Below are positions 18,262-27,571 of a stretch of 48,141 bases of DNA, one piece after another. The notes beneath the pieces are model-generated. The model made no database searches, was not told the origin of the DNA, and was given only the letters and a program-made list of their open reading frames with translations. Within the stretch, counting starts at the first letter, position 1, and every line of letters begins with the position of its first letter. Origin of the DNA: an uncultured Clostridia bacterium (GTDB lineage Bacteria; Bacillota; Clostridia; TANB77; CAG-508); contig CALXYG010000020.1 of assembly GCA_944392885.1 (NCBI GenBank), positions 1 to 48,141 on the forward strand. The letters are read 5' to 3'. Position numbers and translations under genes: made by a program.

Positions 18262-19698
18262 TTATATTCTTAATACTCCGCCAATAATTCTATTAATAGT
18301 ATCTTCCTGTTTTATATTAGGTACCACACTTGCTCCTCCTGCAATAACAATTGTATCCCCTTCTATTAGTCCGCCCTCTTCTTTTACGATTTCTGTTCCT
18401 TTATATAACAATTGATTAATTGTTTTTTGTGGCTCTAATAATTTTGGATATACCCCCCAAATAAGAGCTAACTGTCTATATGTCTGCTTACTTTGTGTAA
18501 TAGCATAAATTGGGCAACAAGGTGTAAAGCTCGATACGATTCTTGGTGTATCACCTGTTTCGGTATATGCAAATATTGCAGCTGCTTCCATATTCATTGC
18601 TGTTGAACATATAGAATGATTTATATTAAACTCATAATTAATATTTTTAAAATCACAATCGCGATTACGGAATCTTTTCCAATATTTAATAGAGGATTCT
18701 ATTTTACTTGCAATTTGGTTCATCGTTTTTACACATTCTACTGGGAAATTTCCCATTGCTGTTTCGCCAGATAGCATAATAGCACTACTCATGTCAAAAA
18801 TTGCATTTGCCACATCACTTACTTCTGCTCTTGTTGGTCTTGGGTTGTTCATCATAGATTCTAACATTTGCGTTGCTGTAATAACTGGCTTTCCTGCACT
18901 ATAACATTTCTTGATAAATTGTTTTTGAAGGATTGGAACTTCCTCCATAGGAATTTCAACACTTAAATCTCCGCGAGCAACCATAATTCCATCACTAGCA
19001 GCTAAAATTTCATCAAAATTATCGATTCCTTCTCTGCTTTCTATTTTTGATATAATTTTTATTTTTTCACCACCATTATCATCTAGCAACCTTCGAATAT
19101 CATATACATCTTGGGCTCTTCTTACAAATGATGCTGCAATATAATCAAAACCTGCTTTAATACCATCCTTAATATCTTTAATATCCTTTTGTGTTAGACT
19201 TGGTAAATTTAATTTTAATCCTGGTACATTAATGCTTTTACGCTTCCCTAATTTCCCACCATGCATAATACGACATATTATATCTGTTCCATTAACTTCT
19301 TCTACAATAGTCTCTATACAACCGTCATCAATTAATATTCTTGTTCCTTCTTCTACCTCTTTATATAAATCTCTATAAGTAATTGATACTTTGGTTTTAT
19401 CTCCTAGAATTTCTTCTGTTGTTAATATAATTAAATCGTTATCTTCTAACATAACATTTTCTTCTGCTAACATTCCGGTTCGTATTTCAGGGCCCTTGGT
19501 ATCTAGCATTAATGCAATTGGAACACTTAGCTCTTCTCTAGCCCTTTTTACATTGTTTACTTTTTCTTCTTGTTCTTCAAATCCGCCATGTGAAAAATTA
19601 ATTCTAGCTACATTCATACCTGCCATTATTAATTCTTTTAATGTTTCTACTTTTTCACTTGCTGGTCCTATGGTACATACAATCTTTGTTTTTCTCAC
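18262..19698 (-). CDS. pyk: Pyruvate kinase
   Basis: Pyruvate kinase of 478 residues, converting phosphoenolpyruvate and ADP to pyruvate and ATP. Conserved blocks: RKTKIVCTIGPASE, GMNVARINFSHGG, LMLDTKGPEIRTG, the active-site Lys region IKIISKIESREGIDNFDEIL, GIMVARGDLSVEIP, KPVITATQMLESM and RAEVSDVANAIFD with SGETA. The end, DTIVIAGGASV, is standard. It lacks the extra C-terminal PEP-utiliser-like domain that many Bacillus enzymes have. It is alone on the minus strand, with a gaggagg site. Confidence 0.97.
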   Translation of the reverse strand: MRKTKIVCTIGPASEKVETLKELIMAGMNVARINFSHGGFEEQEEKVNNVKRAREELSVPIALMLDTKGPEIRTGMLAEENVMLEDNDLIILTTEEILGDKTKVSITYRDLYKEVEEGTRILIDDGCIETIVEEVNGTDIICRIMHGGKLGKRKSINVPGLKLNLPSLTQKDIKDIKDGIKAGFDYIAASFVRRAQDVYDIRRLLDDNGGEKIKIISKIESREGIDNFDEILAASDGIMVARGDLSVEIPMEEVPILQKQFIKKCYSAGKPVITATQMLESMMNNPRPTRAEVSDVANAIFDMSSAIMLSGETAMGNFPVECVKTMNQIASKIESSIKYWKRFRNRDCDFKNINYEFNINHSICSTAMNMEAAAIFAYTETGDTPRIVSSFTPCCPIYAITQSKQTYRQLALIWGVYPKLLEPQKTINQLLYKGTEIVKEEGGLIEGDTIVIAGGASVVPNIKQEDTINRIIGGVLRI

Positions 19699-19800
19699 AT
19701 TAATTCCTCCTCTAAATTTAACTATTATATTATATCACACAAAAATTACGTTGAAAACATTTTTAAATAATTTTATTTGTCCTATACACAAAAAAATCTA

Positions 19801-19829
19801 TTGCTTTTTACTCTTTTATATCATATAAT
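19801..19829 (+). promoter_or_regulatory. Promoter of the tRNA-Leu / pseudouridine synthase unit
   Basis: TTGCTT (19801-19806) and a perfect TATAAT (19824-19829) with 17-base spacing, ending 15 bases before the tRNA 5' end. Confidence 0.65.
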
Positions 19830-19844
19830 ATAAATAGTTTTTAT

Positions 19845-19930
19845 GCGAATATGCTGGAACTGGCAGACAGGCACGTTTGAGGGGCGTGTGCATTAATTGC
19901 GTGTGGGTTCAAGTCCCACTATTCGCACCA
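19845..19930 (+). tRNA. tRNA-Leu (anticodon GAG)
   Basis: Class II tRNA of 86 nt. The acceptor stem is GCGAATA / TATTCGC with an A discriminator and an encoded CCA at 19928-19930. The anticodon stem is CACGT / GCGTG around a 7-base loop TTGAGGG, giving anticodon GAG (Leu, CUY codons). A long variable arm follows, then the T arm GTGGG-TTCAAGT-CCCAC. It lies 14 bases before the next coding start and shares its promoter. Confidence 0.95.
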
Positions 19931-19944
19931 AGAAGGATATATAT

Positions 19945-20840
19945 ATGTTTTTAAGTTATACAGTTTCTCAAAATGTTGAGCAATTAAAAATAAAAGATTA
20001 TTTAAAAAAGCAAGGGATTTCGCATCGCTTGCTTATTAGTTTGAAGAAAAATAATGCAATTTTTGTGAATCGATCTCCAGTTTATTCAAACTACATTGTT
20101 AAAGCAAATGACTTAATTACAATTGATTTAAATTCTAATGAAGAACCTTGTAATATTGTTCCAATTCACATGCCACTTTCTATTATCTACGAAGATGACT
20201 CACTACTTATTGTGAATAAACCAGCAAATCTTCCCGTACATCCATCACTACATTATTATCAAAATAGCTTGGCAAATGGAATAAAATACTATTTTAATCA
20301 AATAGGTCTTATGAAAAAAATTCGCCCTGTTAATCGCTTAGATAAGGACACTTCAGGACTAGTAGTATTCGCAAAAAATGAATATATCCAGGAATCTATT
20401 ATTCGTCAAATGGAGACTTTTTCATTTAAAAAGGAATATATTGCAATAATAGAAGGTATACTAGAAAAAAAATCAGGCACAATAAATGCACCAATTGCCA
20501 GAAAAGAAGAAAGTATAATTGAGCGATGTGTCTCTTCTTGTGGCAAACCTGCGATTACACATTATAATGTATTAAATGAATTTGATAATTACAGTTTAAT
20601 TAAGTTTATATTAGAAACTGGTAGGACTCATCAAATTCGTGTTCATTGTAATCATATTGGTCACCCTATTTTAGGAGACACCTTATATGGTAAAGCCTGC
20701 AAAGCAATCCGGTAGACAAGCCTTGCATGCCTACCGAATTCAGTTTGTACATCCAATAACCAATAGTAAAGTAACATATACAGCACCACTACCTGATGAT
20801 TTTAAGAACATTATTCATCATCATAACCGGGCTTTCCTAA
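19945..20840 (+). CDS. RluA-family pseudouridine synthase, with two CGG recoding sites
   Basis: RNA pseudouridine synthase of the RluA/RluD family, about 297 residues when decoded with +1 shifts. An N-terminal S4-like domain ([27 protein letters not shown]) is followed by [15 protein letters not shown] and the catalytic region [17 protein letters not shown] (Asp nucleophile; the usual HRLD is NRLD). The zero frame stops at 20715 after [17 protein letters not shown]. One-base skipping at the CGG at 20710 restores [15 protein letters not shown] and PLPDDFKN, the normal family ending. A second in-frame CGG at 20828 would shift into a TAA three codons later (20838-20840); without it the frame runs to 20896 deep inside pgi. 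The start is supported by agaagga. Confidence 0.82.
20710..20713 (+). other. CGGT +1 recoding site in the pseudouridine synthase gene
   Basis: Zero-frame context GCA ATC CGG TAG: without a shift the protein ends at the next codon. Reading GGT in the +1 frame continues into the conserved R-Q-A-L-H-A motif. Confidence 0.7.
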
Positions 20841-22127
20841 TAATCGAAACATATTCTTTTTATACGCTTCCACTCCTGGTTGATCAAATGGGTTGATTCC
20901 TAAAATAAATCCGGACATAGCACATGCTTTTTCGAAAAAGTAAATCATTCCTCCTATATTTTCTGCATCAAGTTTTTCAATGTTTAAAACAATATTAGGC
21001 ACATCTCCAGAAACATGTGCTTCAATTGTTCCTTGCATAGCTTTTTTATTTATATAGTCTATTGTCTTGCCAGCTAGAAAATTCAATCCGTCTACATTAT
21101 CTTCATCTATTTTGATCTTCATATCATTTTTCGTTTTCTCTATATTAATGACAGTTTCAAATAAATTTCTTCGCCCTTCTTGTATATATTGTCCCATTGA
21201 ATGTAAATCAGTTGTGAAGTCTACACCAGCTGGAAAAATCCCCTTTTGTTCTTTTCCTTCGCTTTCACCAAATAATTGCTTCCACCATTCTGTAAAATAA
21301 TGTAATTTAGGTTCATAATTTACTAGTATCTCCGTATTTTTTAATAATCTGTACAATATATTACGAATTACTGCATACTTATAACACTCATTATATTTTA
21401 AATTACTATCACTGTATTTTTCTTGTGCAAGAAGAGCTCCTTGCATTAATTTTTCAATGTCAATTCCAGCAGTTGCAATTGGTAATAAACCAACAGCAGT
21501 TAAAACAGAATAACGACCTCCAATGTTATCTGGAATAACAAATGATTCATAGCCTTCATTATCTGATAAACTCTTGAGTGCCCCACGATGTGCATCTGTT
21601 GTTACATAAATTCTTTTTCTAGCTTCTTCAATTCCATATTTTGTTTCCAATACCTCTCTGAAAATTCGAAATGCAATTGCTGGTTCTGTCGTGGTTCCTG
21701 ATTTTGATATAACATTAATTGAAATATCTTTATCTTGTATATAATCTAAAATATCGTGAATATAACTAGAACTAATATTATTTCCTGCAAATATAATTTC
21801 TGGTGCTTTTCTTTTTTTTCTGTCTATCTCATTAAAAAAAGTATGTGTTAAAGCTTCTATAACTGCGCTTGCTCCTAAGTAAGATCCACCTATACCTATT
21901 ACCACAAAAACATCTGATGTCTTACGAATGCGATTTGCCGCTTTTTTTATTCTTTCAAATTCTTTTCTGTCGTAATTTGTAGGTAGATCTAGCCATCCAA
22001 GAAATTTTTTTTCATCTGTTGATTTTTCATGCATTTGCTTATGTATTCTTGCTACTTTTTCTTTATACCTCATAATTTCCTTTTCAGAAATTCCTGAAGT
22101 TTGGTAATCTAATTTTATATTTGACAT
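20811..22127 (-). CDS. pgi: Glucose-6-phosphate isomerase
   Basis: Phosphoglucose isomerase of 438 residues (Firmicutes type), interconverting glucose-6-P and fructose-6-P. Motifs seen: [19 protein letters not shown], the signature [65 protein letters not shown] with the catalytic Glu, and the C-terminal [18 protein letters not shown] with the active-site Lys. The start at 22127 follows a ggggag site; an ATG 19 codons upstream lies before that site. Its end overlaps the end of the convergent pseudouridine synthase gene. Confidence 0.96.
   Translation of the reverse strand: MSNIKLDYQTSGISEKEIMRYKEKVARIHKQMHEKSTDEKKFLGWLDLPTNYDRKEFERIKKAANRIRKTSDVFVVIGIGGSYLGASAVIEALTHTFFNEIDRKKRKAPEIIFAGNNISSSYIHDILDYIQDKDISINVISKSGTTTEPAIAFRIFREVLETKYGIEEARKRIYVTTDAHRGALKSLSDNEGYESFVIPDNIGGRYSVLTAVGLLPIATAGIDIEKLMQGALLAQEKYSDSNLKYNECYKYAVIRNILYRLLKNTEILVNYEPKLHYFTEWWKQLFGESEGKEQKGIFPAGVDFTTDLHSMGQYIQEGRRNLFETVINIEKTKNDMKIKIDEDNVDGLNFLAGKTIDYINKKAMQGTIEAHVSGDVPNIVLNIEKLDAENIGGMIYFFEKACAMSGFILGINPFDQPGVEAYKKNMFRLLGKPGYDDE
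20828..20831 (+). other. CGGG, possible second recoding site near the C-terminus
   Basis: Zero-frame context CAT AAC CGG G. A +1 shift reads GGG CTT TCC TAA, ending the protein where the family normally ends and shortening the overlap with pgi from 86 to 30 bases. This is weaker than the other sites because no conserved sequence follows. Confidence 0.45.
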
Positions 22128-22213
22128 TTGTATTCTCACTCCCCTATATTTGAATATTTTATAGGATAACTTATGAAAATACAACAGAAAAAGTTAAAAA
22201 AAATATAAAGATT

Positions 22214-23332
22214 TTAGAAAACTTCCTTCAACACGTCTGCCAAATATTTCATACTGTTATTGCATTGTTCTAGTGTATTACCTGTTGCTCCTACCTCTAT
22301 AATACTAGAACCTTTTGCAAGATTTTGATTATATCTTGAATTTCTTAAAATAATAGGTTTAAACAATCCTGGATATTTTTCATTTGCTTTTTCTTGTATT
22401 TTAATTGCAATTTTTAGATTTTGTATCCAATTCGGATGTTCTAATCCTCCACCATTACTTCCTATAACAAACATTAATTGAGCTGCATATTCTTCACCTA
22501 TTTTAACGGTAGGTGCATAGGAACTGTCTCCAATAGAATCTCTGTGTATATCAAATACTATTTCAGTTTCTGGCGATTGAGCCAATCTATTTTGAACTGT
22601 TGTATAAGATCGATCATACGAACCGGAATATGCAGGAAAATCATGATATGTTATATCATGTATAACACTATAGCCATTATTTTCTAAGTATTTTTTAAGT
22701 TCTGTTCCCACTCTTGCTACATTAAAATTCAAGTCTGTTGTACGATAATTTCCAGTCATTTCATAAGAAAATGCTTCGCTTGGTGTATAACTTTCACAAG
22801 TATGTGTATGATAAATAAGGATACTTTTAGGATTTTCTATTACTGCATCTGGTACTAGCATTTCCTCTGTAAGTCCAAAATCCGTTTCATTTTTTATATT
22901 TACATTTCCATAAGAATTAGTATAACTTTCTTTCACATTAGACTCAATCACTTGAGTTTCTAATTGGTCTGGTATTTCGAATTCATCTATATCTTCTTGA
23001 GTTAGCTCTTCATCGTAAATAACTAAATCATCTGGTATCTTAACGTGTTTTGCCATAGAGAGTTCCACCTCTAATATTTTTTTAGTAGTAGAGATTTCTT
23101 GTTTTTGAAATTCAATATGTTTAATTCCCGGAATACAAATGTCAAGACATTCTAAAAAGGTATGCTTAATTATTTGTTTACCTGTGCTTTCAATTGTTTT
23201 GGTTGTGCTACTCCAATCTATTTTATCCCTTGACAAAAAATTAGTAACAAAAAAAAGAACAGTAATTATTAATAATCCTTTTTTTATAAATTTTACAATA
23301 TCTTTTAAATTTATTACAGCAACATTAAACAC
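22214..23332 (-). CDS. spoIIP: Stage II sporulation protein P
   Basis: SpoIIP of 372 residues, the amidase/endopeptidase of the engulfment complex with SpoIID and SpoIIM. It has an N-terminal membrane anchor (residues ~15-34), a variable linker, and the catalytic domain starting SILIYHTHTCESYTP (zinc His), with FDIHRDSIGDSS, MFVIGSNGGG, NLKIAIKIQEKANEKYPGLFKP and SSIIEVGATGNTLEQC. The start is GTG at 23332 after an aaaggag site. It is near hisS rather than next to gpr, its common neighbour. Confidence 0.93.
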   Translation of the reverse strand: MFNVAVINLKDIVKFIKKGLLIITVLFFVTNFLSRDKIDWSSTTKTIESTGKQIIKHTFLECLDICIPGIKHIEFQKQEISTTKKILEVELSMAKHVKIPDDLVIYDEELTQEDIDEFEIPDQLETQVIESNVKESYTNSYGNVNIKNETDFGLTEEMLVPDAVIENPKSILIYHTHTCESYTPSEAFSYEMTGNYRTTDLNFNVARVGTELKKYLENNGYSVIHDITYHDFPAYSGSYDRSYTTVQNRLAQSPETEIVFDIHRDSIGDSSYAPTVKIGEEYAAQLMFVIGSNGGGLEHPNWIQNLKIAIKIQEKANEKYPGLFKPIILRNSRYNQNLAKGSSIIEVGATGNTLEQCNNSMKYLADVLKEVF

Positions 23333-23415
23333 AAAAAAATCTCCTTTGTACTAGCATTATATTTATAATATATGCTAATAAGAAGATTTTTAGAATTATA
23401 ATTGATAACAACACC

Positions 23416-24663
23416 TTATGCTTCTATATGTTTAGCGAGTTCTATTTCATTAAGAACTACTAATGTTTCTTCTCCTGTTATCATATCTTTTAAATTTGCT
23501 TTTCCTTTTTCTAGTTCTGTTTCCCCTATTGTTAGAACATATTTGCAACCTATTTTATCCGCATATTTGAACTGGGATTTTAAAGCTTTTCCTGTGACAT
23601 CTTTTTGTGCGTAAATATTAATATTTCTTAATTTTTCAACCAAATTAGTAGCAAATATATTTGCATCCTCTCCTATTTGTGCTATGTATATTTCAGGAAT
23701 TGGTACTTTGATTTTAGTCTCTTTTCTTTTAAATAACTCTACAATCCTCTCCATACCCATTGCAAATCCAATCGCCGGTATGTCTTGTCCATCTAGCTCT
23801 TTTACCAATTCATCATATCTTCCACCAGCTAACACAGTTAAACCTTCTTTTTCATCTATGAATTCAAATACAGATTTAGTGTAATAGTCCAACCCTCTTA
23901 CAATTTTACTATCTATTTCATAATTAATGCACAATTTGTTTAGTGTATTCTTTAGTTTTTCAAAATGTTCTTTACATTCTTTACACAAATAGTTTAAAAT
24001 AACAGGGGCTTCTTGATTAAGTTGTATACAATTTTTCTCTTTACAATCTAAAATTCTCATTGGATTTTTTTCAAATCTGCTTTTACATGTTTCACAATAT
24101 TTGTCCAATTTGTCTGCAATCCATTCTTTTAGAACTACTTGATATGTTTGTCTACAAGTAGGGCATCCAATACTATTTAGCATTAATTTCACATTCTCAA
24201 TTTCTAAAGAATCAATTATCCTTTTAGCCAGACATATCACTTCTACATCTGCCTCATATGAACTTGAACCAAATAATTCTGCACCTATTTGATGAAATTC
24301 ACGTAATCTTCCTTTTTGAACATTTTCATAGCGATACATTGACATGTTGTACCATAATTTTACTGGATTAGGCAAGCTTGCCATTCCATTTTCAATATAT
24401 GCCCTTACAACTCCTGCTGTCCCTTCTGGTCTTAAAGTAATGCTTCTTCCACCTTTATCATTAAAAGTATACATTTCTTTTTGTACAACATCTGTCGTAT
24501 CGCCTACTCCTCTTTCAAATAACTCTGTATGTTCAAACACCGGCACGCGAATTTCTTGAAATCCATAGTTTTTAAATACTTGTTTTGTATTATCTTCAAT
24601 AAACTGCCAAATATATGTATCTTGTGGCAATATATCTTTTGTTCCCTTCGGTCTTTGTATCAT
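23416..24663 (-). CDS. hisS: Histidine-tRNA ligase
   Basis: Class II aminoacyl-tRNA synthetase of 415 residues charging tRNA-His. Motifs: RPKGTKDILPQD at the start, motif 2 region TLRPEGTAGVVRAYIENG with YRYENVQKGRLREFHQIGAE, the histidine-specific RGLDYYTKSVFEF and motif 3 PAIGFAMGMERIVEL, then an anticodon-binding domain. Cysteine-rich spacing around residues 165-230 (CPTC, CETC, CKEC) resembles a zinc-binding insertion. A gggaa site precedes the ATG; the MBL gene is directly upstream. Confidence 0.96.
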   Translation of the reverse strand: MIQRPKGTKDILPQDTYIWQFIEDNTKQVFKNYGFQEIRVPVFEHTELFERGVGDTTDVVQKEMYTFNDKGGRSITLRPEGTAGVVRAYIENGMASLPNPVKLWYNMSMYRYENVQKGRLREFHQIGAELFGSSSYEADVEVICLAKRIIDSLEIENVKLMLNSIGCPTCRQTYQVVLKEWIADKLDKYCETCKSRFEKNPMRILDCKEKNCIQLNQEAPVILNYLCKECKEHFEKLKNTLNKLCINYEIDSKIVRGLDYYTKSVFEFIDEKEGLTVLAGGRYDELVKELDGQDIPAIGFAMGMERIVELFKRKETKIKVPIPEIYIAQIGEDANIFATNLVEKLRNINIYAQKDVTGKALKSQFKYADKIGCKYVLTIGETELEKGKANLKDMITGEETLVVLNEIELAKHIEA

Positions 24664-24690
24664 TTTTTTCCCTCCTTAATTTCTCCATTT

Positions 24691-25340
24691 CTAATACAGC
24701 TTTGGTTTTAAATCTAAATAAATTGGTTTTTCCTCTCCAATTAGGCTAGACTTTCCGATGTCCAGGATAAATAATAGTGTCTTCTGGAAGGACCATTAAT
24801 TTATTTGTAATTGAATTCATGATTTCTTCAAAACTACCAGTTGGCAAATCTGTCCTTCCCCATGTTCCTCGAAATAATGTATCACCAGAGAAAAGCAATT
24901 TTTCCTTTGAACAATAAATGCAAATAGATCCTTTTGTATGCCCTGGTGTATGTATAATTTGAAATTCGAGATTGCCTATATGGATTTTATCCTCATCATT
25001 TAATCTAGAGTCTGCTTTCATTTTAATATTTTTCATTCCTATATAATATGTCAAACTAATTTCTTCATTATATAACCCTTCTGCATCATCACAGTGTACT
25101 AACACATTTCCACCGCATTTTATTTCGAAGTTCTTCTGCTCCACCTATATGGTCTCCATGGCAATGTGTAATTATAATGTACTTTAATTTGGCTTGTAAT
25201 ACCATTAACATTTCTATAATCTTGTCTACATCTCCTGCTGGGTCAACTACAATTGCTTCTTTTGTTTTGTCTTCTACAGCAATATAACAATTAGTAGGTT
25301 CACCAATTTCCATATCAATTTTTAATCTCTTTAGTATCAT
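24691..25340 (-). CDS. Metallo-beta-lactamase fold hydrolase (YqgX-like), with two +1 recoding sites
   Basis: Glyoxalase II-like hydrolase of 215 residues after two frame corrections. From 25340 the protein shows VVDPAGDVDKIIEML and the metal motif THCHGDHIGGAEEL, then an in-frame CGG at 25115. A one-base skip restores GGNVLVHCDDAEGLY and the family segment FSGDTLFRGTWGRTDLPTG. A second in-frame CGG at 24757 falls in the last metal motif; a skip gives IIYPGHG, then KSSLIGEEKPIY, and the stop at 24693-24691, instead of a premature stop at 24746. Without the shifts neither fragment has a full active site. It is part of the recJ-relA-MBL-hisS operon seen in many Clostridia. Confidence 0.85.
24754..24757 (-). 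other. Second CGGA +1 recoding site in the MBL gene
   Basis: Zero-frame context GGA CAT CGG A; reading GGA restores the conserved P-G-H-G metal-site motif and avoids a TAG nine bases after the CGG codon. The preceding codon is CAU. Confidence 0.7.
25112..25115 (-). other. First CGGT +1 recoding site in the MBL gene
   Basis: Zero-frame context AAA ATG CGG T; reading GGT next gives M-G-G-N-V-L-V-H, continuing the beta-lactamase fold. The preceding codon is AUG. Confidence 0.7.
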
Positions 25341-25352
25341 ACTTTTTCCTCT

Positions 25353-27548
25353 CTATTTTCTCCTTTTTACTTCATAAACACTATCCACTTTGCGGAGCGC
25401 CTTTAATACTTTATTTAATTCCTCAATATTTTCTACTTCAACTGTAACTTCTGTCAGTGCAATTCTCTCTTTATTTGCTTTAGATGTTACTGCCATTAGT
25501 TTTGCTTTTGCCTCACTTAGTGCAGCAATAATATCTGCTAGCAAACCAGATCTATCATTTGCATATATTTCAATATCTGCATTATATGAAGCTTTAGTAT
25601 CATTATACCATGAAACATCTATAATTCTATTCTCTTCTGTTAATAGGTCTTTAACATTAACACAATCTGTTCTATGGACAGATACTCCTCTTCCTTTTGT
25701 AATATAACCAATGATATTATCTCCTGGAAGCGGATTACAGCATCTCGAGAGTTTTACCAAACAATTATCAATACCTTTTACTACAACTCCACTCTTAGAA
25801 GATTTATTTAAATTTGGTTTTGTTCTTGAAAGTTCCTCAATTTTTTCTTCAATATTCTCTTCTTTATGTTCTTTCCTATATTCCTCTAAAATTCGTGAAA
25901 TAATTTTGACAGGCGAAATAGCCCCAAATCCAATACTTGCATACATATCGTCTAATGTATTATATTTATATCTTTCTAAAGCTATTTGTACCCAATCTGG
26001 TCTAAATAGTTCACTATGCGTCATACCTATTTTTTTTATTTCTTTTTCTATAATGTCTTTCCCTTTTTCAATATTTTCTTCTCTTTGAGCCTTTTTGAAC
26101 CACTGCTGAATTTTAGTTTTAGCTCCTGTGCTTTTTACAAACTTTAGCCAATCTCTGCTTGGTCCATTTGAGTTCTCTGATGTGATTACCTCTACAATAT
26201 CTCCATTTCGTAGCTCAGTAATAATAGGAACCATTTTGCTATTAATTTTTGCTCCAATTGTTTTGTTTCCAATTTCAGCATGGATATTATAAGCGAAGTC
26301 AATTGGTGTGCTTCCTCTTGGCAATACCTTAATATCACCCTTAGGTGTAAATACATATACCTCATCTTCAAATAATTCTGTTTTTAATGTTTTTAAGAAT
26401 TCATCTGGATCTTGCATATCCTTTTGCCATTCTAGCGTTTCTCTTAACCATGCAAGTTTATCTTCTGTTACTGATATATTTGTCTTTTTCTCCTTGTTAG
26501 CTTCTTTATAAGCCCAATGTGCAGCAATACCAAATTCAGCTACACGGTGCATATCCCATGTACGAATCTGTACTTCAAATGGAGTTCCTTTTGGACCTAA
26601 TAATGTTGTGTGAATAGATTGATACATATTTGGTTTTGGAACAGAAATATAATCTTTGAAACGTCCAGGCATTGGATTGTATAATTCATGTACTACTCCT
26701 AATGCCGCATAACAATCTTTTACAGAATTAACTAAAATACGCAAAGCAAATAAATCATATATTTGATCAAGTGTTTTATTATCACGTTGCATTTTTCTAT
26801 ATATACTATACAAATGTTTAGCACGTCCAGTAATCTCTGCTTCTATTTTTTCTTTTTTAAGTAGTACTCTAATTTCATCTACAATCTTATCTATAAACTG
26901 TAATCTTTCTTCTCTTTTTTTATTTATTCCATCTACTAATTCATAATATTCCTCAGGGTATAAGTAACGAAATGATAAATCTTCTAATTCCCATTTTAAA
27001 GAATATATTCCCAATCTATTTGCAAGAGGTGCATATAAATCTATTGTCTCTTTTGCATTAGCAATTTGTCTATCTCTTTTTAAATATTTCAAAGTTCTCA
27101 TATTATGTAATCTATCAGCTAGTTTAATTAGTATAACACGTATGTCTTTTCCCATTGCTAAAAACATTTTTCTATAATCTTCTACTTGTTGTTCCTTTTC
27201 CGTTGTGTACTGTAACTTTCCAAGCTTTGTCACTCCATCTACCATTTCTGCAACAGATTCACTAAATTCCTTTACTAGTTCTCCTCTAGTTACGTTTGTA
27301 TCTTCAACAACATCATGCAAAAGAGCTGCACATATTGTCTCATCATCCAATCCTAATTTAGAAAGAGTATAGGCAACTTGAACAGGGTGAATAATATATG
27401 GCTCACCCGATTTTCGAAGCTGTCCTTTATGATTTGAATTAGCAAATTCATAAGCTTTCATAATAAGCTTAGAATCTGATTTTCTATTGTGTTGCTTCGT
27501 TTCTTTAATAACATCCTCTATTTTCGCTTGTTTTATCTCCTCATCCAT
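25353..27548 (-). CDS. relA: Bifunctional (p)ppGpp synthetase/hydrolase RelA/SpoT
   Basis: Rel protein of 731 residues controlling the stringent response. Domains in order: HD hydrolase (RKSGEPYIIHPVQVAYTL, AALLHDVVEDT, KLADRLHNMRTL), synthetase (YSIYRKMQRDNKTLDQIYDLFALRI, YISVPKPNMYQSIHTTL, EVQIRT), TGS (EVYVFTPKGDIKVLPRGSTPIDFAYNIH), the Cys-containing CRCCNPLPGDNIIGYITKGRGVSVHRTDC region and a C-terminal ACT domain. Length is normal. Located between recJ and the MBL gene; aggaggg site at the start. Confidence 0.97.
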   Translation of the reverse strand: MDEEIKQAKIEDVIKETKQHNRKSDSKLIMKAYEFANSNHKGQLRKSGEPYIIHPVQVAYTLSKLGLDDETICAALLHDVVEDTNVTRGELVKEFSESVAEMVDGVTKLGKLQYTTEKEQQVEDYRKMFLAMGKDIRVILIKLADRLHNMRTLKYLKRDRQIANAKETIDLYAPLANRLGIYSLKWELEDLSFRYLYPEEYYELVDGINKKREERLQFIDKIVDEIRVLLKKEKIEAEITGRAKHLYSIYRKMQRDNKTLDQIYDLFALRILVNSVKDCYAALGVVHELYNPMPGRFKDYISVPKPNMYQSIHTTLLGPKGTPFEVQIRTWDMHRVAEFGIAAHWAYKEANKEKKTNISVTEDKLAWLRETLEWQKDMQDPDEFLKTLKTELFEDEVYVFTPKGDIKVLPRGSTPIDFAYNIHAEIGNKTIGAKINSKMVPIITELRNGDIVEVITSENSNGPSRDWLKFVKSTGAKTKIQQWFKKAQREENIEKGKDIIEKEIKKIGMTHSELFRPDWVQIALERYKYNTLDDMYASIGFGAISPVKIISRILEEYRKEHKEENIEEKIEELSRTKPNLNKSSKSGVVVKGIDNCLVKLSRCCNPLPGDNIIGYITKGRGVSVHRTDCVNVKDLLTEENRIIDVSWYNDTKASYNADIEIYANDRSGLLADIIAALSEAKAKLMAVTSKANKERIALTEVTVEVENIEELNKVLKALRKVDSVYEVKRRK

Positions 27549-27571
27549 TTGCCATCACCCTCCTAGTTCAT

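Noticed and set aside
20687..20896. Separate small gene overlapping the end of the pseudouridine synthase gene
   Set aside because: Its sequence is the missing C-terminal part of the RluA-family protein (RQALHAYR and onwards) in the +1 frame, not an independent gene.
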